DNA of 43,812 bases, from NCBI GenBank assembly GCA_011523365.1, contig WTGY01000056.1:1-43812 (forward strand), given 5' to 3'. The notes beneath the pieces were generated by a model. That model ran no database searches. It was not told the origin of the DNA and saw nothing but the letters and a program-made list of their open reading frames with translations. Source of the stretch: Caldilineaceae bacterium (GTDB lineage: Bacteria > Chloroflexota > Anaerolineae > Caldilineales > Caldilineaceae). Both the position numbers and the translations under genes were made by a program. Shown here one piece after another: positions 34,755 to 43,654 of the stretch (the first letter of the stretch is position 1; each line of letters begins with the position of its first letter).

Positions 34755-35372
34755 ATGGCGCCGCTGGCACAACCAGTTTCCAACCTCATCGACGCCTTCA
34801 GCCGTCTGCCGGGCATCGGCCCTAAATCCGCCTCTCGTCTCGCCTACTTCCTACTGCGCAGCGACGAGGAGATCGCGCTCACCCTGGCAACAGCCCTGCA
34901 GGACCTTAAGGCCGGTACCCTTTTTTGCGGCCTCTGCCACAACATCGCCGACAAAGACCCCTGCGCAATCTGCGACAACGAACAGCGCGATAGGTCCATC
35001 ATCTGCGTCGTCGAAGAGCCGCTCGACGTCCAGGCCATAGAGCGCACCGGATCATACCAGGGCCTCTACCACGTGCTTCACGGTGCAATCTCACCCGTCG
35101 AAGGAATCGGCCCTGACGACCTTAAGCTTCGCGAGCTGCTCGGCCGGCTGCAGCCCGGCGATCAGGCCGGTTACGGCGAAACGCGCGAGCTGCTTGTGGC
35201 CACCAACCCAAACCTTGAAGGTGAAGCCACCGCAATGTACATTGCCCGCCTCATCAAGCCCCTGGGTGTTCGCGTCACCCGCCTCGCCCGCGGCCTGCCA
35301 ACCGGCGGCGATCTCGAATACGCCGATGAAATGACCCTGAGCAGCGCCCTGGCCGGACGGCTGGAAATGTAA
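34755..35372 (+). CDS. recR: Recombination mediator RecR
   Basis: A 205-aa protein acting with RecF and RecO in gap repair. The helix-hairpin-helix region is [15 protein letters not shown] (about 18-31); the zinc finger has Cys58, 61, 70 and 73 (CGLC and CAIC); the Toprim fold begins at [17 protein letters not shown], and the C-terminal [16 protein letters not shown] is characteristic. It lies 25 bases past ybaB. Confidence 0.97.
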   Translation: MAPLAQPVSNLIDAFSRLPGIGPKSASRLAYFLLRSDEEIALTLATALQDLKAGTLFCGLCHNIADKDPCAICDNEQRDRSIICVVEEPLDVQAIERTGSYQGLYHVLHGAISPVEGIGPDDLKLRELLGRLQPGDQAGYGETRELLVATNPNLEGEATAMYIARLIKPLGVRVTRLARGLPTGGDLEYADEMTLSSALAGRLEM

Positions 35373-35409
35373 TCCGGTCAGGACTCGCCGCACGTCGACT
35401 GAGTGTACC

Positions 35410-37149
35410 GTGATGGATGAACCGAGTGGCAAAACAAATGCCCGTGGCCCACAGCCGCATCCCAACCCCAACAAACTGACTGCCCTCAAAAGAGCTTGGC
35501 AGGAAAATACCCTCGCCCCCGTCGTGAGCCGCTTCCCCGAACGCAAACAGCAGTTCACGACCAGCAGCCCCTCCATCGTCATCCAACCCCTCTACACACC
35601 TTCCGTAGCGGCTTCCATCGACGGCAACGACGAAGAATACCTGCAAAAGCTCGGCTTCCCCGGCGAATACCCATTCACCCGCGGCGTGCAGCCAAACATG
35701 TATCGCGGCCGGCTCTGGACCATGCGTCAGTACGCAGGCTTCGGCTCCGCAGCCGAGAGCAACAAGCGCTACCACTACCTCATCGCACAGGGACAGACCG
35801 GCCTCTCCGTCGCCTTCGACCTGCCTACCCAAATAGGCTACGACGCCAACCACCTTCTCGCCCAGGGCGAAGTGGGCAAAGTCGGCGTCTCCATCAGCTC
35901 CTTGCAGGACATGCGCACGCTTCTCAAAGGCATTCCCCTCGACGAAGTCAGCGTCAGCATGACCATCAACGCCCCGGCTGCCATCCTATTGGCCATGGTC
36001 GTCGCCGTCGCCAAGGAACAAGGCGTGCCTCTCGATAAACTGCGGGGTACCGTCCAGAACGACATTCTGAAAGAGTACATCGCCCGCGGCACCTACATCT
36101 TCCCGCCCGCGCCCTCCATGCGCCTGATGACCGACCTGTTTCTCTACTGCGCCCGGCACGTGCCCAGATGGAACACAATATCGGTAAGCGGCTACCACAT
36201 CCGCGAAGCCGGCAGTAGCGCCGTCCAGGAAGTGGCCTTCACACTCGCCAATGCCGTCGAATACGTGCAACAAGCCATCAAGGTCGGCCTTGACGTGGAC
36301 CTCATCGCATCCCAGATCAGCTTCTTTTTCAATGCCCACAACGACTTCCTCGAGGAGGTGGCCAAGTTTCGCGCCGCCCGTCGCCTGTGGGCCAAACTGA
36401 TGCGAAAACGGTTCAACGCCGCCGACCCCAAAAGCTGGCGTCTTCGCTTCCACACCCAGACCGGCGGCAGTACCCTGACAACGCAACAGCCCGACAACAA
36501 CATTGTTCGCGTTACCGTTCAAGCCTTGGCCGCTATACTGGGTGGAACCCAGAGCCTGCACACCAATTCAAAGGACGAGGCGCTCGCACTACCCACTGAG
36601 AAAGCCGTCGAAATCGCGCTGCGTACGCAACAGATACTCGCCGGCGAGAGCGGCGTCGGCGATGTCGTCGACCCGCTCGGCGGCAGCTACTATATCGAAT
36701 GGCTCACCGACGAAATCGAACGTCAGGCCCGCGCCTACATCGAACGCATCGACGAATTGGGCGGCGCCATGCAGGCCGTCGCCGACGGTTTCATCCAGCG
36801 CGAAATTCAGGAGTCGGCATATGCCTCCCTGCGCGCCATCGAAAGCGGGGACCAGACCGTCGTCGGCGTCAACCGCCATCAGGGCGGCGCATCCCTCCCC
36901 GAGGAGACCTTGCACGTCGACGAAGTCGTGCAGAATGAGCAGATCGCTGCCCTCGCCGCTCTCCGCGCCCGCCGTGATACGCACAGGGCATCCGAGGTGC
37001 TCCAGCGCATCCGGCAAGCCGCCCGCTCAACCGGCGCGCCTCTGATGCCCCTCTTCATCGAAGCGGTCGAGAGCGATGTCACCATCGGCGAAATCTGCGA
37101 CGCCCTCCGCGCCGAGTTCGGCGAATACCTGCCGTCAAGTTGGGTGTAA
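35410..37149 (+). CDS. Methylmalonyl-CoA mutase catalytic subunit (no B12-binding domain)
   Basis: A 579-aa acyl-CoA mutase with only the substrate-binding TIM-barrel part. The B12-binding domain with DxHxxG is absent and must come from a separate small subunit encoded elsewhere. Tyr108 (in RQYAGF), Arg226 (in [12 protein letters not shown]) and His263 (in SGYHIREAG) correspond to the Propionibacterium Tyr89, Arg207 and His244 and have exactly the same spacing (118 and 37), which supports methylmalonyl-CoA rather than isobutyryl- or hydroxyisobutyryl-CoA as substrate. Start GTG at 35410 or ATG at 35413. The epimerase gene lies further downstream on the same strand, beyond a foreign-looking cassette. 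Confidence 0.92.
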   Translation: MMDEPSGKTNARGPQPHPNPNKLTALKRAWQENTLAPVVSRFPERKQQFTTSSPSIVIQPLYTPSVAASIDGNDEEYLQKLGFPGEYPFTRGVQPNMYRGRLWTMRQYAGFGSAAESNKRYHYLIAQGQTGLSVAFDLPTQIGYDANHLLAQGEVGKVGVSISSLQDMRTLLKGIPLDEVSVSMTINAPAAILLAMVVAVAKEQGVPLDKLRGTVQNDILKEYIARGTYIFPPAPSMRLMTDLFLYCARHVPRWNTISVSGYHIREAGSSAVQEVAFTLANAVEYVQQAIKVGLDVDLIASQISFFFNAHNDFLEEVAKFRAARRLWAKLMRKRFNAADPKSWRLRFHTQTGGSTLTTQQPDNNIVRVTVQALAAILGGTQSLHTNSKDEALALPTEKAVEIALRTQQILAGESGVGDVVDPLGGSYYIEWLTDEIERQARAYIERIDELGGAMQAVADGFIQREIQESAYASLRAIESGDQTVVGVNRHQGGASLPEETLHVDEVVQNEQIAALAALRARRDTHRASEVLQRIRQAARSTGAPLMPLFIEAVESDVTIGEICDALRAEFGEYLPSSWV

Positions 37150-37541
37150 TGTAGAAGCAACCCAACAGCGCCTTCTGCTTTGTCTGCGGCCTGCAAAACG
37201 TTGCCGGCGTGAAAGTGCGCTTCTACGAGACAGTCTCCGCCGCCGGCGCTCCCGAACTCCTCGCACGCTTCTCCGGCCGGCACTGCCACCAGGGCTACCC
37301 GGGTCGCGTGCACGGCGGTGTCCTCACCGGCGTCCTAGACGAGACCATCGCCCGTGCCATCAACTACGGCGCCGGAGAAGACGTGGAGCGATGGGGCATA
37401 ACCGCCGAGCTGACAACACGCTTCCTGCACCCTGTCCCGCTCGAAACTGAAGTCAGCGCTCGCGGCCGTGTCCTAACCCAGAACCGCCGCATGTTCACCG
37501 GCAGCGGCGAAAACTACCTGCACAAGCGAATCTCAGAATAG
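37149..37541 (+). CDS. Hotdog-fold thioesterase (PaaI-like) with disrupted start
   Basis: A PaaI-like thioesterase. From the GTG at 37209 a 110-aa product is open, with GYPGRVHGGVLTGVLDETIARA (the HGG-containing hotdog core) and NYGAGEDVER. In-frame upstream sequence encodes KQPNSAFCFVCGLQNVAG, which is the normal N-terminus of these enzymes with the FCFVCG motif. The natural ATG (37149-37151) overlaps the mutase stop in TAATG, but its second codon is TAG (37152-37154). Either one base change has destroyed the start of the reading frame and translation starts later, or there is readthrough. The gene is shown from the ATG; only the part from 37209 is a certain ORF. Coupled to the mutase gene. 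Confidence 0.7.
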
Positions 37542-37660
37542 CTGCGCTAAAGGCCCGCTTCTGAAACTGTTTTTGGCGCCAACGCCGTATCTGGAATCGG
37601 TCTCACTTGAGGGAAAGTCCTTCCAATAGGAGCTTGGCTACCGGACGCGCAAGCTAGCCA

Positions 37661-37669
37661 TGTTATAAT
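37661..37669 (+). promoter_or_regulatory. Extended -10 promoter for the helicase cassette
   Basis: TGTTATAAT (37661-37669) gives a perfect TATAAT with the extended TGn element. No good -35 at 17 bases, as usual for extended -10 promoters. It would start transcription near 37676, about 104 bases before the GTG start. Confidence 0.55.
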
Positions 37670-37779
37670 CCTGCACAACCTAGAATTAGGACAGGAAGGA
37701 ATTTTCAGCAAAGAGAGTCGAAGTGCTGCAGCACAGATTTCTGGGGAAGTCCGGTCCAGACTAATGTGGAGAATCTGCC

Positions 37780-39954
37780 GTGAGTATAGAAACAATTAGG
37801 GGCACAAGCAGCAAACCTGTATCAAGTGACGAATTGGCAAGGATTCTGTCCCAATTGCCCAATTGGTCCGGTCGTCTATTTGTCGGTTACCCGATTATAG
37901 GCACGCCTGACGGGCCACATCCGATCGACGCTCTACTGGTTTCTGTTGAAGGAGGAATTGTCGTTTTTGATTTGATCGAAGGTGCAGAGCCAGGCGACTT
38001 CGAACATCGACAAGACGACTCGGCAAATAAGGTCGAGGCTCTCTTGAAGCTACATCGAGAACTGATGCACAAGGGAGAGCTAGCAATCCCCATCTCAACC
38101 ATTTCTTTTGCACCGGGCATCCAGCAATTGTACCCGCAGATTGCCGAAGGATATCCGCTTGCGAATTCTCAGTCACTCGTTCAAGAGATGGAGAACTGCA
38201 AATGGCCAGGCGGAAAGGAGGAAGTCTTCCGACGTGCCTTGTCCACGATAGAGAACATTCGGACAATTCGCCAGAGCAAGACCAGACGATCACTCACTCG
38301 CGAAGACTCTCGCGGCGCAAGACTAAAACGCTTGGAAGACTCAATCGCCACTATGGACTCTAAGCAAAGTCAGGCTTTTATTGAAACCGTGAATGGTGTT
38401 CAACGCATTCGTGGACTTGCGGGGGCAGGCAAAACCATTGTCCTGGCTCGAAAGGCGGCCTACCTTCATGCTAAGCATCCCGAATGGCGAATCGCTGTTA
38501 CTTTTCACACTCGCTCCCTAAAGGACTTTTTTCGCGACCTAATTTACAAGTTCTCGCTTGGAGAGAGAGGGGAGGAACCAGACTGGGAAAAACTTCGCAT
38601 TGTGCATGCGTGGGGCGCCTCCGGTGGCGGAGACCGCGACGGAATATATTTCGAATTCTGTCGAACACATGGTGCAGATTACTTCGATTTTCAAACTGCG
38701 CGTAGACAGTTTCCGCAGGGAAAGGAGTTTTCAAGCGCCTGCCAATACGCACTTAGCCATATTGGAGATGCTAAGCAGGCCTATGATGTGATACTCGTTG
38801 ATGAAGCACAGGATCTGCCAGTTTCATTTTTGAGACTTTGCTACGAATTCTTGAACGAACCAAAGAGACTCGTGTATGCCTATGATGAGTTGCAGAAGCT
38901 TTCTGGAGAATCTCTACCTGCCCCTGAGGATGTCTTCGGCAGAGATGCGGACGGTTTACCAAAAGTGCGTTTCGACAGTACCGATATTTTTGGGCCAAAA
39001 CGAGACATAATATTGGACAAGTGCTACCGCAATTCCCGTCCAGTTCTTGTAACTGCCCATGCACTAGGATTCGGGATATACAGAAACACACCAAAGGATG
39101 CCGAAACTGGCCTAATTCAAATGTTCGATCATCCTCAACTGTGGGAAGAGATCGGATATGATCTAAGAGAGGGAGAATTGAGTGAAGGTTCAACAGTAAC
39201 TCTTGTCAGACCGCCCGAAACGAGTCCAAGATTCCTGGAGGACCTGTTGTACGATGGTCAGGTTGACCTGAATGATCTGATTCGGTTCATCCATTTTGAG
39301 AGCGAGGAAGAACAAGCTGAATGGCTGGCGAATGCTATTAGGTACAATCTCGAATACGATGAATTGAAGCACAACGATGTCGTTGTCATCAACCCCGATC
39401 CACTTTCGACACGAAAGAAGGTCGGTCCGATTCGCTGGCGTCTACTAAATATGGGCATCAATTCCCATCTTGTCGGAGTTGACACAGGGCCAGACACGTT
39501 TTTTCTGCCCAGCGATGATTCAGTAACTTTCACAGGCATTTACCGCTCAAAGGGGAATGAAGCAGGAATGATCTATATTGTCAATGCCCAGGACTGTCAT
39601 GCTGCTGCGTGGAACTTGGCAAACATACGTAATCAACTTTTTACTGCCATAACAAGAAGCAAGGCATGGGTCCGGGTTCTCGGAGTCGGTAGCGGTATGG
39701 CAGAATTGATGGAGGAGTACGAAAGACTCAAAGTGCATGACTTTGAATTGCAGTTTGTTTACCCTACACAGGAACAGCGCGAGCAGTTGCAAATTGTCAA
39801 TCGCGACATGACGATGGCAGAGCGAAAACGGATTCAGAACAGCCAGCAGAGCATTGAGGATCTAATCCAATATCTAGAGTCTGGCTCTATCCGGGCTGAA
39901 GATTTTGACGAAGAAACGGTCGCAAAGTTGCGAGAGCTCTTGGAAAGGGCGTAA
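37780..39954 (+). CDS. UvrD-like superfamily 1 helicase with NERD-like N-terminal domain
   Basis: A 724-aa SF1A helicase. The N-terminus (about 30-130) resembles a NERD/PD-(D/E)xK-type fold with PHPIDALLVSVEGGIVVFDLIEG, but the expected ExK is replaced by DLIEG, so nuclease activity is doubtful. The motor has Walker A GLAGAGKT at 212-219, Walker B DEAQD at 341-345, CYRNSRPVLVTAH (motif IV-like), FTGIYRSKGNEA (motif V) and NQLFTAITRSK with the arginine finger near 626 (motif VI). The start is GTG. The next gene begins 5 bases after its stop, so they form one unit. Local GC is low (28 of 60 for 39001-39060). A role in defence is an inference from the mobile two-gene layout. Confidence 0.88.
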   Translation: MSIETIRGTSSKPVSSDELARILSQLPNWSGRLFVGYPIIGTPDGPHPIDALLVSVEGGIVVFDLIEGAEPGDFEHRQDDSANKVEALLKLHRELMHKGELAIPISTISFAPGIQQLYPQIAEGYPLANSQSLVQEMENCKWPGGKEEVFRRALSTIENIRTIRQSKTRRSLTREDSRGARLKRLEDSIATMDSKQSQAFIETVNGVQRIRGLAGAGKTIVLARKAAYLHAKHPEWRIAVTFHTRSLKDFFRDLIYKFSLGERGEEPDWEKLRIVHAWGASGGGDRDGIYFEFCRTHGADYFDFQTARRQFPQGKEFSSACQYALSHIGDAKQAYDVILVDEAQDLPVSFLRLCYEFLNEPKRLVYAYDELQKLSGESLPAPEDVFGRDADGLPKVRFDSTDIFGPKRDIILDKCYRNSRPVLVTAHALGFGIYRNTPKDAETGLIQMFDHPQLWEEIGYDLREGELSEGSTVTLVRPPETSPRFLEDLLYDGQVDLNDLIRFIHFESEEEQAEWLANAIRYNLEYDELKHNDVVVINPDPLSTRKKVGPIRWRLLNMGINSHLVGVDTGPDTFFLPSDDSVTFTGIYRSKGNEAGMIYIVNAQDCHAAAWNLANIRNQLFTAITRSKAWVRVLGVGSGMAELMEEYERLKVHDFELQFVYPTQEQREQLQIVNRDMTMAERKRIQNSQQSIEDLIQYLESGSIRAEDFDEETVAKLRELLERA

Positions 39955-39959
39955 TCTCA

Positions 39960-40632
39960 TTGCCGCCTGCTAGGCTGATAGTACATCAGATCAACAGTTC
40001 AATTGGATTCCTTGTCAAATCCGGTCTCGCCGACTCTCAAAGCTTGGCCTTCCGGCGGACAGTGAGGAAAGACCTTGAGCACGTCACTTTCCAGAATGCC
40101 GAACACGTGTCAACAGCACTTAAGGATCTTGAATACGGCGAAATATATAAACGCCTTGTTCTATCGCGTGCCTACAATGTGAAGATGCTCGATGGCGCAC
40201 TGATTCAGTTGATGTACGAGTTCGCAGGTCGAACCCTAACGCGCCATAGGCTTGCTTTTTTCCCCGCACCGCATCTGGACGAATTTCAGGGTAGCCCGGA
40301 TATCTACCTAGAAGATGGAAGTCTACGCTCATGTGGTTGATAGGAAAATCATTCCAGTCCCAATTCGTTTCGACTTTGATGAACGAGACAAGGTCCACAG
40401 AGAGTTAGCGCACCCCAAGTGTCACTTGACTCTAGGGCAATACAGGAACTGTCGTATTCCGGTGACAGCGCCGCTAACACCATTGCAGTTTTTTGACTTT
40501 GTCCTTAGAAATTTCTATCACATAGAATCCTCAAATTATTTGGACGATCTCCCACGACCTCAAAGTGGAGCATTTGCCCAGACCATAGGACCAACTGAAC
40601 GCAAGGTCATTCATGTGGTTGTACCGACCTAA
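39960..40632 (+). pseudogene. DUF2290 family gene, split by a single-base frameshift
   Basis: Two frames together make a ~223-aa DUF2290 protein. Part 1 (TTG start at 39960) ends at 40340 after LAFFPAPHLDEFQGSPDIYLED. Part 2 begins in the other frame with EVYAHVVDRK and continues IPVPIRFDFDE, HPKCHLTLGQYRNCRIPVTAPL and FFDFVLRNFYH, all DUF2290 signatures. At 40314-40320 the sequence reads GATGGAA where GATGAA would keep the frame, so an extra G at 40317/40318 is the likely cause. It is either a real inactivating mutation, a sequencing error, or a slippage site. DUF2290 proteins have no assigned biochemical function; they often sit next to helicase genes. GC is low (23 of 60 for 40501-40560). 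Confidence 0.85.
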
Positions 40633-40699
40633 AGGGCACGATGCAAGTGTACGGTTTCTATCAGAGTTGAGGAGACAAATAGAGGTTTTGAACCCAAAA

Positions 40700-40713
40700 T
40701 CTCCTTTGGGAGA
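40700..40713 (+). promoter_or_regulatory. Small hairpin covering the mce ribosome-binding site
   Basis: TCTCC (40700-40704) pairs with GGAGA (40709-40713). The right arm contains the GGGAGAGG Shine-Dalgarno of the epimerase gene (ATG at 40728). The stem is short, so any effect on translation is a guess. Confidence 0.25.
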
Positions 40714-40727
40714 GGCAACAGAATCCT

Positions 40728-41153
40728 ATGGGATTTACCAACGCCCAAATCGACCACTTCGGCATAGTCGTCCATGACCTCGACGACGCCCTCGCCACCT
40801 ACTGCGACATCCTCGGCTTCCGCCTCCTCGAACGCCTCGACGCGCCCGAGCACGGGGTCGAAATCGCATTTCTCGATGCCGGCCGCACCACCATCGAACT
40901 CCTCTCCCCCACCGATGAAGAGAGCGGCACCGCCCGCTTCCTGGCGCGTCGTGGCGAAGGCAGCCACCACGTCTGTTTCGCCGTCCCCGACATTGCGCAC
41001 ACTCTGAAGGAGCTCCGGGCCCGAGGCGTCCGACTGATCGACGAAACCCCCCGTCAAGGCGTCCATGGCCTCGTCGCCTTTCTCCATCCCCAGACCGCAC
41101 ACGGCGTGATGATCGAACTGCTGCAAAAAGACCGGGCGCATCGGCTCGAATGA
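40728..41153 (+). CDS. mce: Methylmalonyl-CoA epimerase
   Basis: A 141-aa vicinal-oxygen-chelate protein that interconverts the (R) and (S) forms of methylmalonyl-CoA for the mutase. Likely metal ligands are His10 (IDHFGIVV), Glu57 or nearby (TTIELLSP), His80/81 (SHHVCFAV) and Glu130 (VMIELLQ), matching the mce pattern. It is high GC (43 of 60 for 40801-40860), back to the chromosomal level after the helicase cassette. Its stop overlaps the next ATG in ATGA. It probably once followed the mutase and thioesterase directly. Confidence 0.95.
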   Translation: MGFTNAQIDHFGIVVHDLDDALATYCDILGFRLLERLDAPEHGVEIAFLDAGRTTIELLSPTDEESGTARFLARRGEGSHHVCFAVPDIAHTLKELRARGVRLIDETPRQGVHGLVAFLHPQTAHGVMIELLQKDRAHRLE

Positions 41154-41959
41154 CTCCAACCCGTTTTGGCCGGTCCCGCCCAATAAGCACGCAGCTTTCC
41201 CACTGGAACGAGGTCATCGACCGCCGCCTGGCAGCCAACCGTCCCGAAGAGGCCGCACCGCTGATTCGCGTTATCCTCAAAAGCCTGCCCCGCCACTTGC
41301 CTACCTATTTCCGCTTTCTTCAGGTCATCTGGCTGATGCGCCGCTGGCACGAAGGCAAGGACTGGGCGCTGCGCCTGCTGAGCGCCGACCCCGGCAGCGA
41401 ACTCGCCTGGGCCGTCCTCGCCCGCGACGCAGAAGCCGGCGGCAACCTGACAAAAGCCCAACGCTTCTGGACTCTGGCCCTCGAAAACGCCCCCTACAAT
41501 CGCCCAATCCGACAGGGGCTGTCGCGCACCCTCTTGCGCCAGAAACGCCCTCTCATGCTCACCCGACCCGCTCTGGCAACCCTCTACCGGATGGGCGGCC
41601 GCTGGGACAGGGCCATACGCGTCTACTCCGAATTGACAGACGAGGAGCCCGGCCGCCTCGACTTTCAGAGCGGTCTGCTTGAAGCCTCTTGGCACGACGG
41701 TCGCACGGAGGAGGCCCTCCATCTGGCGCGTCTTCTTGTCTCCCTCAACGCCAACCTGCTCCTCGGCTGGGTAGTTTCCGCCCACATCGGCGATGAAGAC
41801 GACAAGGCGCTGGCCCGTGCCCCCCTCGAAGCCATGGACCCCGACGGCGAGTACGCCATCACACGCTTTGCCTACAAAAACGCCTTCGCCGTCCCAACCG
41901 ACATCTCCGTCTCTCCCCAAGACGCGGCCTTGCTGAACGCCGCCAGGAGGGAATTCTGA
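41150..41959 (+). CDS. TPR-like helical protein of unknown function
   Basis: A 269-aa soluble protein with TPR-like pairs of helices (EEAAPLIRVILKSLPRHLPTYF, GNLTKAQRFWTLALENAPYN, WDRAIRVYSELTDEEP). No signal or enzyme motif. The ATG overlaps the mce stop, so it is probably co-translated with the epimerase, though I know no functional link. Could be one of the many lineage-specific TPR proteins of this genome. Confidence 0.75.
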   Translation: MTPTRFGRSRPISTQLSHWNEVIDRRLAANRPEEAAPLIRVILKSLPRHLPTYFRFLQVIWLMRRWHEGKDWALRLLSADPGSELAWAVLARDAEAGGNLTKAQRFWTLALENAPYNRPIRQGLSRTLLRQKRPLMLTRPALATLYRMGGRWDRAIRVYSELTDEEPGRLDFQSGLLEASWHDGRTEEALHLARLLVSLNANLLLGWVVSAHIGDEDDKALARAPLEAMDPDGEYAITRFAYKNAFAVPTDISVSPQDAALLNAARREF

Positions 41960-42019
41960 GCTTGCTTGGCGCGCGCCGCGTTCCGGCCCCGGCGAACTCG
42001 TCGCCTCAATAGTCTTTTT

Positions 42020-42048
42020 TTGTCAAAACATGGGGTCTGCGGTACTCT
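42020..42048 (+). promoter_or_regulatory. Possible promoter of the NDK-like gene
   Basis: TTGTCA (42020-42025) and TACTCT (42043-42048) are 17 bases apart, at about 115 bases before the start. A short T-rich run (42015-42021) also follows a small GGCGA/TCGCC stem (41993-42007) and might be the weak terminator of the preceding TPR gene. Confidence 0.4.
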
Positions 42049-42162
42049 GCTGCGGAGGCGGCACGGCTGGGACCGCCACCGTAAATCAGTCCGGAAACGA
42101 GCCCGTCACAACTGCAGCCAGTCTTTTCTTCCGGACATCCCGGCGCACTAAAGGAGCGATGT

Positions 42163-43179
42163 GTGCACAGTCAGCACGACCTGAAACAAGCTCTGCTTGA
42201 TTCACTGCAGAGCGATGAAGACATTGCAGTCATTCAGCCCCCTGCCATCGGGCAGACGCAGCGGCAGAACGAGCTGCTCATGTTCATAAAACCGGAGATT
42301 CTGGCTATAGAAGACCCGACCTGCCTCGGCAACGCCATCGACCTGATCTGGGCCAAGCTCGCTGAGTTCGACGCCTCCGTAGAAGGCATGGTTCTGGTCG
42401 GCGGCCCGGCCCTCGAACAGAAAGAGAGCATGGACCGTCACTACGGCGCCATCAACGTCCTCTCCAAGACCGCCTCAACCGGCCTCGACGTCACTGACAG
42501 GCAAACTGTCTACGACGCCCTTGCCGTCCCCCCTCCCGAATACCCTCTGATCGGCGGCCACGAATTCCTGAACGCCCATCCCGCTTACACGCCGGCTACT
42601 TTGGACGACCTCTGGTTCACAAAGAAGGCGTACAAAGTTCGTTCGGGGTTCTACGTCCAGGCCTATGAAGAGACCGGCGAAAAATTCATCCTAGTCAATG
42701 GCTTCCACCCCGCCCAGCTGGCCCACTTCACCGAGCCTGCCCATCGCATCGCCCTAATGCTCCTCCATTCCGACACGCCGTGGGCCAATCTGCGCGACCA
42801 GATGATAGGCGATACCTTCCCCGAACGCGCCGGAACCGGCTCCATTCGCGGCCAGCTTCATGCCAGTCCCGCCCACTACGGATTCGACGAAGTGACCATC
42901 GCAAACAATGGCGTCCATCTCTCCGCCGGCCCCTTCGAGGCCATGTTCGAAATCGCCAACTTCTTCGGCACCCTCGTCGGGGCCGATATCTCTTCCACAC
43001 CGCCCCGGATTGTCAAGACGATGCTGGCCGCAGGGATCGCACAGGACGACGCCTATCGGTCACAAGAAAACCCTGACGTCCACGATGGTGAAGGCGACAC
43101 CACCGACCTGTTCGACGCCACCGAACACATGGATACCGAAGCCGCCGTCGCACTCTATCGGTCAGACGTCGCTGCCTGA
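42163..43179 (+). CDS. Enlarged nucleoside-diphosphate-kinase-like protein
   Basis: A 338-aa protein in which both ends of an NDK domain can be recognised: NELLMFIKPEIL near residues 36-47 (NDK: TLVIIKPDAV), and from about 229 GTGSIRGQL (NDK: PGTIRGDF) to ANNGVHLSAGPFEAMFEIANFF, which puts His252 at the place of the phosphate-accepting His (NDK: NVIHGSDS). About 130 extra residues lie between (for example the region 110-190). A normal NDK has 130-150 aa, so this is an expanded or divergent member. Start GTG with AAAGGAG upstream. Kinase activity is possible but not proven; the HGSDS motif is only partly kept (HLSAG). Confidence 0.7.
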   Translation: MHSQHDLKQALLDSLQSDEDIAVIQPPAIGQTQRQNELLMFIKPEILAIEDPTCLGNAIDLIWAKLAEFDASVEGMVLVGGPALEQKESMDRHYGAINVLSKTASTGLDVTDRQTVYDALAVPPPEYPLIGGHEFLNAHPAYTPATLDDLWFTKKAYKVRSGFYVQAYEETGEKFILVNGFHPAQLAHFTEPAHRIALMLLHSDTPWANLRDQMIGDTFPERAGTGSIRGQLHASPAHYGFDEVTIANNGVHLSAGPFEAMFEIANFFGTLVGADISSTPPRIVKTMLAAGIAQDDAYRSQENPDVHDGEGDTTDLFDATEHMDTEAAVALYRSDVAA

Positions 43180-43215
43180 GCGCTCCGGCCGTACCCGTGC
43201 CCCAATCAGCTCCCT

Positions 43216-43596
43216 CTACAGAATCTTCATCACGACGTGGGCGTCGCTCCACAGCCCTTCCAGGTCGTAGCGGCGCCGCGTCTCCTCCGTAAACAGATGC
43301 AGAATGACATCGCCATAATCGGCAAGGAGCCACCCTCCCCCTTCTTGCCGCAGGTCGTGGACGTTCAAAGGCCGCATCTTCTGCTCGATTCGCAGCTGCT
43401 CCCACAGATCATCCCGTATCGCATTGGCTTGTCGTACGTTGTCCACGCTGCCCAGCACAAAATAAGTTGCAATGCTGGTCTGTTCACTTACGTCAAGTAG
43501 GACAATGTCTGCCGCCTGCTTCTCTTCAATGATCTCCACGATCTTCCGCGCCAGTTCGTTACTGTTCAGTTGAACCCCCTTGTCAGAATCTCCCAC
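43216..43596 (-). CDS. rsfS: Ribosome silencing factor RsfS
   Basis: RsfS (Iojap family) binds ribosomal protein L14 and blocks subunit joining under starvation. The core ELARKIVEIIEEKQAADIVLLDV, SIATYFVLGSVDNVRQANAIRDDL, and ADYGDVILHLFTEETRRRYDLEGLW is diagnostic. The frame runs on to 43662, but that ATG lies inside repeat copy D and upstream of a good -10 promoter element, so it is too long. Possible starts are GTG at 43596 (very short leader) or CTG at 43569, which has AAGGGGG five bases upstream. The gene converges on the NDK-like gene. Confidence 0.92.
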   Translation of the reverse strand: MGDSDKGVQLNSNELARKIVEIIEEKQAADIVLLDVSEQTSIATYFVLGSVDNVRQANAIRDDLWEQLRIEQKMRPLNVHDLRQEGGGWLLADYGDVILHLFTEETRRRYDLEGLWSDAHVVMKIL

Positions 43597-43610
43597 CGAG
43601 TCGGTCTCCC

Positions 43611-43619
43611 AGTATAACA
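43611..43619 (-). promoter_or_regulatory. Extended -10 promoter for rsfS
   Basis: On the minus strand TGTTATACT reads 43619-43611: TATACT with the TGn extension. It is only about 8 bases ahead of the transcription start expected near 43604, so translation should begin further downstream than the 43662 ATG. Confidence 0.5.
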
Positions 43620-43654
43620 CAGGCACGCCTTTACTTCGGGGCGCTCCCGTCGCG

